Shown piece after piece: positions 5,897-13,000 of a stretch of DNA of 33,430 bases (position 1 is its first letter; each line of letters starts with the position of its first letter). The position numbers and the translations under genes are program-made. The DNA is from a virus, in the IMG/VR virus record IMGVR_UViG_3300049479_000140, positions 1 through 33,430 of that record. One strand, given 5' to 3'. The notes beneath the pieces are model-generated. The model did no database searches, had not been told where the DNA came from, and saw nothing but the letters and a program-made list of their open reading frames with translations.

Positions 5897-6048
5897 TTTG
5901 CCTCCTTATTCTTCCGGTTGCGTGTCCAATAACTGACAGCATAGTTTTTAACCTTCTTGGCAGCTTTGTGAATTTCTCCAGCCTCTTTCTTGCTGATGCT
6001 GTACACTCCGGTGCCGCTATCAATAAAGCTCTTGATTTTGTCGCTCAT
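5893..6048 (-). CDS. Small basic protein (51 aa)
   Basis: This short gene encodes a protein starting MSDKIKSFIDSGTGVYSISK and ending in the basic stretch YWTRNRKNKEAK. Its ATG overlaps the stop of the RuvC-like gene as ATGA and has GGAGG 6 nt upstream. Its end carries the AAGGAGG ribosome binding site and GTGA coupling to the next gene. These signals on both sides argue that it is real. Function unknown. Confidence 0.65.
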   Translation of the reverse strand: MSDKIKSFIDSGTGVYSISKKEAGEIHKAAKKVKNYAVSYWTRNRKNKEAK

Positions 6049-6500
6049 CGGCCACCTCCGAGTGCGTAGTGCAGGATGAGGAGCGCATCGCAGTTCTTCA
6101 ATGTGACGTCGAGTTGCGGGTAGAGTTCTTGGGCCTTCGATTTGAGCTTACGCTTCCATTCAGGACCAGTAGCGCATGACCGCTTTCCACCGAGTCCAAG
6201 AGGATCCTGCCAGATCTTAGGCTCCACTCGATGAAGCGCGTAGCCTTGAGAGTAGGCAACTCCTTGGATGATTCCGTAGTTCTCGTGCAGGGTTGCCACG
6301 CTTGCTGAGGGCGTGAGCTTGCTCACGAACTTGGGTACCTTCTCGATCCATAGGTGACTGTCCGCCACCTTGAATCCGCTGAGGAGTTGCGCCATATCCG
6401 GTAAGGATTCGGGCATTGCGAAGAGAAGGATGCCGTCCTTGGTTTTGATAGCGAACCCCCCGTTTACGCCTGGGTCACAGGCTACGATTGTTTTGTTCAT
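6045..6500 (-). CDS. RuvC-like Holliday junction resolvase
   Basis: This 151-residue protein fits the RNase H-fold RuvC family. It begins MNKTIVACDPGVNGGFAI with the first catalytic Asp at residue 9, has Glu53 in WIEKV, and an Asp at 138 in NCDALLILHY. The C-terminal KRKLKSKAQELYP matches the position where RuvC-like phage resolvases place their DNA-contacting helix. It should cut branched recombination or replication intermediates before packaging. ATG 6500 is chosen because residues homologous to RuvC begin there and a leader element precedes it. It overlaps the small membrane protein gene by 26 bp. Confidence 0.88.
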   Translation of the reverse strand: MNKTIVACDPGVNGGFAIKTKDGILLFAMPESLPDMAQLLSGFKVADSHLWIEKVPKFVSKLTPSASVATLHENYGIIQGVAYSQGYALHRVEPKIWQDPLGLGGKRSCATGPEWKRKLKSKAQELYPQLDVTLKNCDALLILHYALGGGR

Positions 6501-6612
6501 TGGTTTTTGTTTGTTGGGACCGAATAGTGAGAGAGTGGCCGACATAGATCCCGGCGATCACGCACAGTGGCAGCAGTACTGCCATGCCCATGATAGTCAG
6601 TGCGGTGTTCAT
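6475..6612 (-). CDS. Small single-span membrane protein (45 aa)
   Basis: The frame begins MNTALTIMGMAVLLPLCVIA and continues GIYVGHS, forming one hydrophobic helix (about residues 3-26) followed by a polar tail rich in Gln and Asn. Its ATG overlaps the helicase stop as ATGA. It ends 26 bp inside the RuvC-like gene in another frame. The gene was below the usual length limit for gene calling. A role in membrane association of replication or in superinfection exclusion is possible but unsupported. Confidence 0.6.
   Translation of the reverse strand: MNTALTIMGMAVLLPLCVIAGIYVGHSLTIRSQQTKTNEQNNRSL
6508..6521 (-). promoter_or_regulatory. A/C-rich leader element before RuvC-like gene
   Basis: GGTCCCAACAAACA ends 7 nt before the ATG at 6500, inside the coding end of the small membrane protein gene. 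It matches the element before the primase-helicase and helicase genes apart from one A. Confidence 0.45.
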
Positions 6613-7730
6613 GGGATCGAGCATCCAAGTTCCTTGTAGCACTTGACCCGTTTCTTAGAGTGGGCTTGAGCCAGAGGATGGAAGGTATCCTTGAAGTCAT
6701 GGATGATTGCAGTGTCCTTACCTGGTGCCCGCCGCAGCGCACGGCTGGCCCGCTGGATGGTTTTCTGTGCGCTCCGCCCTCCAGATACCATTACGAGGGT
6801 GTGGACGTTAGGAAGGTCAAGCCCCTCATCGGCCAGCGAGGTGGCGATCATGATTTCGATGTTCCCTGCCTTGAACTCTTCCATCGCTTCCCGGCGAAGC
6901 TTCTTCGGCATCTTCGAGTGAACGAGTACGGAGCCGCTCAAGGACAGGTTGTAATATTCTCCGAGTGTGACTCGTGGAACCAGAACGAGTGTGGGATACT
7001 GAGGACCACCGGCTGCGGCCATCATGATTGCCATGTGGTTTCTGGCTTTGTTACCACATATACCGATCTCGGTAAGTGCTTCCCAAGCGCACATAGCCCG
7101 AAGGATAGGCTGACTGACTTGCATGTAGCGTTTGCGATCGGTGAACAGCCTCTCGATTTGATCATCGATCCTCTGCTGGAGATGGAGGTCAGTGGCGGTA
7201 CTCATGTACACGGTGGCATGAGCCAGTACACCGGCCAGTTCATCACGACGGATCTCGAACTGGGTATCGCGGAACATCTTACGAAGGATCTCGTTACGCT
7301 CGAAATCATCGGACCAAGGGGTCGCGTCGAAGCCAATTCGGATTCCTTTGCAAGATTCAATGATCTTACGCCAGGTGGTCGCCGGCGCATGCTTGGCCTC
7401 ATCGACGATGATCAGGTTCTTGCGGGAGAAATCTACGGAGTCATGGGGGCAACGAACCTCAACGAGAGCTGGATCAACTCCCACTGCTATGAGCGAAGCG
7501 ATTGCTTGCTGACAGGTTTCACGGGTGGGAGCGAGCCATCCGAATGCCATTCCACCTATTTGTGAATGGTACTTGATGATGGAGGAGGCGATGAGTGTCT
7601 TGCCGCTGCCGGCTGGGGCGATGATGAGTCCATCGGCTCCACACTTAGCCCATTCGACGGCTCGTTGCTGGTAGGGACGCAGCAGAAATGCTTGCGTCGA
7701 ATTGGTTTCGGGATGATCTTTGGTCTGCAT
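6609..7730 (-). CDS. SF2 DEAD/DEAH-family helicase
   Basis: This 373-residue protein has the superfamily 2 motif set: Q-like region LLRPYQQRAVEW (16-27), Walker A APAGSGKT (38-45), Walker B IIVDEAKH (107-114, a DEAK variant), motif III DATP (135-138), and motif VI QRASRALRR (326-334). It resembles phage UvsW/RAD25-like helicases that remodel forks or recombination intermediates. The start at 7730 is preferred over 7784 because the extra N-terminal residues translate a leader and hairpin region. Next to RecT, exonuclease and resolvase genes, it fits a recombination-dependent replication module. Confidence 0.9.
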   Translation of the reverse strand: MQTKDHPETNSTQAFLLRPYQQRAVEWAKCGADGLIIAPAGSGKTLIASSIIKYHSQIGGMAFGWLAPTRETCQQAIASLIAVGVDPALVEVRCPHDSVDFSRKNLIIVDEAKHAPATTWRKIIESCKGIRIGFDATPWSDDFERNEILRKMFRDTQFEIRRDELAGVLAHATVYMSTATDLHLQQRIDDQIERLFTDRKRYMQVSQPILRAMCAWEALTEIGICGNKARNHMAIMMAAAGGPQYPTLVLVPRVTLGEYYNLSLSGSVLVHSKMPKKLRREAMEEFKAGNIEIMIATSLADEGLDLPNVHTLVMVSGGRSAQKTIQRASRALRRAPGKDTAIIHDFKDTFHPLAQAHSKKRVKCYKELGCSIP

Positions 7731-7747
7731 AGCGTTCGTTGCGACTA

Positions 7748-7762
7748 TGTTTGTTTGGGACT
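7748..7762 (-). promoter_or_regulatory. A/C-rich leader element before helicase
   Basis: AGTCCCAAACAAACA on the minus strand, 17 nt before the ATG at 7730, is identical over 15 nt to the element at 2727-2741. It directly follows a GC-rich hairpin (7769-7794). Confidence 0.55.
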
Positions 7763-7768
7763 CGATCA

Positions 7769-7794
7769 CCCCCGGGGGCTGCACCTCCCGGGGG
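7769..7794. repeat. GC-rich stem-loop between two early genes
   Basis: CCCCCGGG (7769-7776) and CCCGGGGG (7787-7794) form a perfect 8-bp stem with a 10-nt loop. On the plus strand it is followed by CTTTCGTTT, a weak T-rich tail; on the transcribed minus strand no T-tract follows. It may therefore stabilise or process the early mRNA, or act as a weak terminator for antisense transcription. Confidence 0.6.
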
Positions 7795-7808
7795 CTTTCG
7801 TTTAGATA

Positions 7809-8228
7809 TTAGATGGCGTCGAGATCAGCGGGCACCTTCTTCATGCGGCGCACTCGGAAGGTCGTCTGTTCGGCCCCGTGCTTGTCGATGTACTTCTCTT
7901 CCTCGATTACGATCACGAGAGACAAGCCAACGAATCCCTGAAGGAATCGGAGGAAAGCCCCTCCAATGCTAAAATCGAACTCGTCTCCATCAGCGATATT
8001 AGCTTCGGTGGCACTGATGAGTGCCTGAAGCCGCCACATCATGGTGTCCTTGAGAACGAAGCGGTCGCTGATGACCTCACCCGCTGGCCCCTTGTAACGG
8101 AGGGTCGCGACGGCGTTTCCAGACTTGTCGAGTCCATCGTCCTTACAGGAGTTGACGGTGACGGTGTATTCGCCGGGTTGGGCGAACGGCTTAACTTCTG
8201 CGGATGCTCTATCTACTGTGAATTTCAT
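7809..8228 (-). CDS. Putative ssDNA-binding protein (DUF669-like)
   Basis: The 139-residue product has the beta-rich layout of the phage DUF669 group, often proposed to be single-strand-binding proteins: an N-terminal segment with QPGEYTVTV, a middle with VISDRFVLKDTMMWRLQALI, and a C-terminal strand region with LVIVIEEEKYIDKHG. The C-terminus lacks a classic acidic SSB tail but ends in DLDAI. Location between the recombination nuclease and helicase genes supports a role in the same module. A leader element lies 14 nt before the ATG. Family assignment is tentative. Confidence 0.7.
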   Translation of the reverse strand: MKFTVDRASAEVKPFAQPGEYTVTVNSCKDDGLDKSGNAVATLRYKGPAGEVISDRFVLKDTMMWRLQALISATEANIADGDEFDFSIGGAFLRFLQGFVGLSLVIVIEEEKYIDKHGAEQTTFRVRRMKKVPADLDAI

Positions 8229-8242
8229 ATTGCGTTGGTTGA

Positions 8243-8260
8243 TGTTTGTTTATTCGGACT
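8243..8260 (-). promoter_or_regulatory. A/C-rich leader element before SSB-like gene
   Basis: AGTCCGAATAAACAAACA ends 14 nt before the ATG at 8228. It keeps AGTCC and AAACAAACA but has a 3-nt longer middle than the 15-mer found before other early genes. It overlaps the last codons of the exonuclease gene. Confidence 0.45.
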
Positions 8261-9026
8261 GACGAGCCGCCCACGCGGGCAGCGAGAGTGTTTGTGTGGT
8301 TGAAGGGTAACAAGGCCAAGAGTTGAGTTCCTGGCATTCGATAAAGGTGCGGAGCTGCTCGTCGATAATGGAGTTACCAAGATCGATGGCCTGCTGATCA
8401 AGCTCGTAGCAGCAGACTCCGTAGGGGGCTTCCTTCTCGACTGCGATGAAGATGAACCGGTTGATGCCGGTGATGCGCTGATACCAAGCGGCTTGAACGT
8501 GGTAGCGGAACTGAGCGCAACTCTTAGCGAACGCCGCGGGTGAAGCGTCTTGGGTTGTTTTAAGGTCGATGATGTAATCCTTGCCGATCCCATCGATGCG
8601 AGCCTTGACCTCGATGCCGGACCACTCGGCGAAGTAGGAGACCTCGGTCTTGATTCCATCCAGTAGGCCAGCGGCAGCGGGATGGGCGTGAACCGCATCG
8701 GCTGCTCCGGTGAGGTTGTACCATTGATCTGGCGGCAGCGGAATCTGTCCGTTGTCGATGATCAGTTGGTGATCTTCCTTACCCTGCTTGGATCGACGAT
8801 CACCATTGAAGAGCCTGTAGGTCAGGATAAAGCGTTCTGGCTCTAGGACGGCGCAATGTGCGGCGGTACCGAACTCCAGCGCGGGGCTGGATTCGTTGCG
8901 AGTCTTACCATCCTGCCAAGAGCGGAAGTGCGCGGGGGACTTGCGGAACTGATCGAGACCGGACTTCGATAAAGCCTTCGCCTCGTGGTAATCCGAAGCC
9001 GGCATGTCGAACATGATATCAACCAT
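8250..9026 (-). CDS. RecE-like PD-(D/E)XK exonuclease
   Basis: This 258-residue protein matches the exonuclease VIII/RecE-like nuclease family (DUF3799-type). Seen are KSGLDQFRKSPAHF (21-34), the GTAAH motif (53-57), the catalytic ARIDG Asp (145), IDLKTT (153-158, D-x-K) and the following YHVQAAWY (175-182) with the conserved Gln. It should resect dsDNA 5' to 3' to give ssDNA for the adjacent RecT-like annealase. The ATG at 9026 overlaps the RecT stop by 8 bp and has GGAGG upstream, so coupled translation is likely; a longer start at 9122 would read inside the RecT gene. Confidence 0.9.
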   Translation of the reverse strand: MVDIMFDMPASDYHEAKALSKSGLDQFRKSPAHFRSWQDGKTRNESSPALEFGTAAHCAVLEPERFILTYRLFNGDRRSKQGKEDHQLIIDNGQIPLPPDQWYNLTGAADAVHAHPAAAGLLDGIKTEVSYFAEWSGIEVKARIDGIGKDYIIDLKTTQDASPAAFAKSCAQFRYHVQAAWYQRITGINRFIFIAVEKEAPYGVCCYELDQQAIDLGNSIIDEQLRTFIECQELNSWPCYPSTTQTLSLPAWAARQSE

Positions 9027-9804
9027 TGGAAACCTCCGTGGTGGCGATCTCAGGGGTGACGATGACGGCGAGCTTGGACAGGATGAGGTCCGGCTTGGAG
9101 ATGTACTTGGATGCAACCGCATCGGGTAGATCGCGGAAGGTCTGACCTTCCTGAATGCGACCGGCTTTGAGGAGCAGAGCGTTAACCTCTTGCTCGCGAT
9201 CCTCGAACAGGGCTTCGAGTTTGGCGGTGATGTCGAAGCTCTTAGTGGGAGCTACCGATACCTCGGTGAGAGCGGGGGTAAACTCCTCGGTCTCCTCCGG
9301 TGTGTAGATGCCGGCCACAACCTCGGGGGCGAGCATGCGAACCGCTTTTGATATGCAACGAGCGCGGAGCATTGCGGAAGGATCCTTGGCCCATCCAGAC
9401 CCCGGCTTGGCGGGCAGTAAGCCGGCCATCTTAGCGTCCTCGGTGGTGAAGGAGATCTCGCAAGCGTTGCCGTCGTAAGTCCAGAGGGCGATGGCGGCGC
9501 GAGAGTCGAACTGCTTCCAGAGGATCTTACCTCCGCGGGCACGGTAACCGGCGAGCATTGCGTCTGAGCGCATGCTCAAGGATCCGTTGATGATGTGGTA
9601 TTCTCTCTTGAAATCGAACGGGGTCTTCTTCTCGGCGGCGCATTGCCACGCGATGAGTTTACCTTGTTCGACCTTGGTGCATCCCAGCATTCCGCTGGCT
9701 GCGATCCACTCGCCCATCTTCTCGATGGCTGAGATTGGATCCTGTATTTTGCTGTACATCTCGGAGTTATCCGAGGGTGTTGTTGTTGCGATTGAGTTGT
9801 TCAT
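9019..9804 (-). CDS. RecT-like single-strand annealing protein
   Basis: This 261-residue protein carries the characteristic RecT-family core, including FDFKREYHIINGSLSMRSDA (63-82), a strand region around ALWTYDGNACEISFT, and the WAKDPSAMLRARCISKAVRM segment (138-157) followed by LAPEVVAGIYTPEE. It should anneal ssDNA made by the neighbouring exonuclease. ATG 9804 overlaps the stop of the HTH gene as ATGA, which fixes the start; an in-frame extension to 9978 would read through the HTH gene. The C-terminus carries the ribosome binding site of the exonuclease gene. Confidence 0.88.
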   Translation of the reverse strand: MNNSIATTTPSDNSEMYSKIQDPISAIEKMGEWIAASGMLGCTKVEQGKLIAWQCAAEKKTPFDFKREYHIINGSLSMRSDAMLAGYRARGGKILWKQFDSRAAIALWTYDGNACEISFTTEDAKMAGLLPAKPGSGWAKDPSAMLRARCISKAVRMLAPEVVAGIYTPEETEEFTPALTEVSVAPTKSFDITAKLEALFEDREQEVNALLLKAGRIQEGQTFRDLPDAVASKYISKPDLILSKLAVIVTPEIATTEVSNG

Positions 9805-9974
9805 TGTGGGTTTTGTCTGAGGAGTTCCTCGATGACGTCTGAGCGGACACGGATGGTGCGCTTCGTCGCCTTCATGGCTGGAAGTTTTCCTGACCGGATC
9901 CACCGACGCACCGTCTCGGGATGAGTCCCGAGAGCCGAAGCGATCTCTTGGACGGTTAGAAGTTTTACGCTCAC
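9801..9974 (-). CDS. Excisionase/MerR-type HTH protein (57 aa)
   Basis: The product has the compact winged-HTH of the excisionase family: LLTVQEIASALGTHPETVRR followed by WIRSGKLPAMKATKRTIRV. Such proteins bind DNA as excisionases or small regulators. No integrase is in the window, so a regulatory role at the head of the early operon is more likely. GTG 9974 is chosen because homology begins there and a promoter-like sequence lies just upstream; TTG 10001 is an alternative. The stop overlaps the RecT start as ATGA. Confidence 0.8.
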   Translation of the reverse strand: MSVKLLTVQEIASALGTHPETVRRWIRSGKLPAMKATKRTIRVRSDVIEELLRQNPQ

Positions 9975-9981
9975 GCAAGCC

Positions 9982-10009
9982 AAAGTAGCAGCGTGTTGCA
10001 AACTGTCGA
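9982..10009 (-). promoter_or_regulatory. Candidate early-operon promoter
   Basis: On the minus strand TCGACA (10009-10004) is followed, after 16 bp, by TACTTT (9987-9982). The -10 box is embedded in CTACTTTG, exactly the 8-mer surrounding the -10 box of the plus-strand promoter (439-446). The GTG of the HTH gene begins 7 nt later, giving a nearly leaderless mRNA as on the plus strand. The -35 box has one mismatch to consensus. Confidence 0.35.
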
Positions 10010-10028
10010 GAGTTTTCTTTCGGAAAGT

Positions 10029-13000
10029 TTACTCGGGGGGTTGTTGGAACCCGCGGCGAGCGGCGACTGGCGTGAGAGTTTGGCCTGATTGCACGAGTTC
10101 CCGAACAAACTGCTTCTTGGCTATGAGCAGGCCATCATCGTAGGCGCGTTGCAGGAGCTTGAGTTTTCGCTCATCGCCACCCTGCTGGAAGCGCGGACGC
10201 ATAAACTCCTGTTCTGCCCGCAATCTGCGGTATTGTCCCACCAATTCGCTGTATCGATCGAACTGTTCGGGAGCCATCCGCTCGTAGGTCTTCTGCTTCC
10301 AAGTCAGGCTTGGGTTGGGAACTGAAGGTATCGCGCTGTTGTCAGCGGTTCTCCGCCAGATTGTGTAGATCGATGTGTTGAGCGGATCGGCATCGATCTC
10401 ACGGGCCTTCCAAGCATTGAAGAACTGATAGACCCAAGGGTTGCTGCCCTTCGGTGTCTGCTCCACGGCTTGACCCCAGAGATCCCGGCGCACCGGCATA
10501 GCGTTTGGATCCTTTACACCAGGGATGGCCAACCCAAGGGCGGCGTACCGTTGATTGAGTTCATCGACGGTATCCTTGATGAAGCTCTGGCCACCGATTA
10601 CCGGCAGCTTGTCGCGTTCAGCGCGGCGGACAGATCCGAGGACGGCTGGAGCCAAGGGCGTTGCAGCGGTGACTGCAAGATTCTTGAGCCACCGATCCAT
10701 TGAGTTGCTGGATTCCTGCGAGAGCAGCTTGATGAAGTCGCTGGTTCCCTTGAGGAACTGCTGCTCCATCACGAAGTTGAGTCCGGAGGTTGGAACGCCT
10801 TTGAAAACCGTGGTCATCAGCTCCTCATTGGTACGCCCACGTTCTGATTGCCGAAGGGCTGTTCCAGCCATGATTCCCAATGCGCCAGCGGTTCCTAGCG
10901 AAGAGAGATCGACAACAGTGTCTCCCCCCTGAAACTCTGTTTTACCCCCACCAACTAGCCGTTTGACCGCTGACAGGTTGATCGTACCAGGAGGCATCAC
11001 GCCACCAGCTTTGGCCAACTCACGAGCCTTGTTGGTCTCACCAGCGGTATCAAGGTTCGGGGTGATGATCCCTTTGTGGTAGAGGTAACCAAATGCCGTT
11101 GTAACCATTGCTCCGACAGCGATTCGAGATGCCGCGATGTTGCGATCACGAGGAGTCATTTTGCTCCAATCCTGCAACGCACCAGCAGGAGTGAACTGAA
11201 GGGCCTCTGCGGCTACATTGATGGGGGTCTTTTGGAACAGCGAGATGAGGCGATAGGGAATGTAGCCTGTAGATCCCAGTTCATTTTTGATGAACCGATT
11301 GATGCCAGCGACTGCTTTGGTGGCCGTGTTATCTTGTTGAAAAACCGATCTAGCCGATTCGGTTTCGATGGTCGCCAGATCATCTTCGGTGAATCCGCGG
11401 CGACCGCGCTGGGCTTCCACATCGGTAACGAACGCAAGCTTTGGATCTCGCACGGCGATCTGGATCTGGGCTTCAGATAAACCCTTGGTGCGACCGATCT
11501 CGCTGATGATGCGGGCGCGTTCAGCTTGTCGAAACGGGATGTCTGTGGCCTGAGTGAGTCGAAGCATGATGTCCGGCAGGATGCCGATAGTTGCTTCGGT
11601 CAGGTTTCGAGGAGACAACGCGGAACCAATTTTGCCATTGGCAAAGTCCTCAGCAATTCGCCGCCATGCCCGCTGGAAATTAAGCGGGTTCCCAATGCTG
11701 GTTCCCAACTCATACGGCATCGCATTGGATCCCTTTAGAAGGGTCTTAGCAGCGGCTGGCAACGATCGTCCGATTGCATCGATTCGATCAACGGTACGAG
11801 CGCGGATGTTGAAGGAGTTATTCTTGTCTTTTGATAACGCCCCGTCGATGAGTGCGGCACCGGCATCTCCAAGCTCACGCAAAGGGTAATTGATGGCATT
11901 ACCCACTACGTTGCGGACGATGGATATTGGACCCATAACGGACCCCTGGACCATCGAGATGAACAGGTCCGCGGCATCGGCTGGATTGATCTTGGAAATT
12001 GCCTCGTTGAGGATGACATCGATCTCGGATCGTTTCGCATCGGCCAAGTCCAGTTGCTTGATGCTCTGGTTTATTGCAGCGACATCATTGGCAGCGAACG
12101 CATCACGGGCAACGCGACCTGCGGCCAAGACTTCATTGTCGGCCAGCTTTAGCCTGCTCGCACCGTCCATCAAGATAGCTGCCTGTTGCTGGGTAAGAGG
12201 CGGTCGTTTCTTATTTGCGAGCGAATCTTGAACCAGCCGAACCAACCCCTCTGGAGTGGAGGAATTGAGGAGCTTGAACTGATTGATGAGTTGACCCCAA
12301 GTGGTTCCGCTTTTGGACAGAGACAACGCGGTGCTGCTGGCCCCAGCCATATCACCTGAATTGATCTGGCGACTGAAGGTTTCCATTCCAGAAGCGACCC
12401 TGGTGTTGGACTCTGGGTCTGCCATATCAGCAGCGAGCTGAGTCATCGTCATCGACGATGCGCGATCAACCACCTCGTTCACCTTCTGCTGCTCGTACTG
12501 CGATTCAGGAGACTGGCGCACTGTTTGTCGCACCTCTTCAGGAACTGACTCAGCCTCGGCAACACGCCCTGCGAACTTGCGTGTCTTCTCTTCTCCGCGT
12601 TGATACCGGATATCCTCCGAGGTCGCCTTGAAGCGCTGCGAGAGGGGGATGACGTTGCCGGCGTTGTCCTTGGTGATGGGGTCGGCGAGCTTCAACTGCG
12701 ATGGGTCAAAAGCCACAAATGACTTGATCACTTCTTGCGCATTGTCCGGTGAGAAATCATCAATGTTTGCTGAGTCGTAGCCGCGCTTTTTAAGCTCTGA
12801 AATGACCCGTGAAACGTACTTTGAACCACTAATGTTTGGGTCCAAAGCAGTGTATGCCATGTCGTTTTCTACCTCTAGCCCGAGGTCCGTTGCGGCCTGT
12901 TTTACATCTGACTCAGATGCTGTGTTCTTGAATTTAGCGTAGATCTTGTAGGTGACTGGGTTTGCGCCTTCACCGTATCCCATTGCTCGGTCTTGAGCGT

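Noticed and set aside
5817-6023. Minus-strand frame of 68 codons
   Set aside because: Arg-rich shadow of the 51-residue gene at 5893-6048, which has a ribosome binding site and stop/start coupling.
6600-7565. Plus-strand frame of 321 codons
   Set aside because: Antisense shadow of the SF2 helicase gene, whose motifs are intact.
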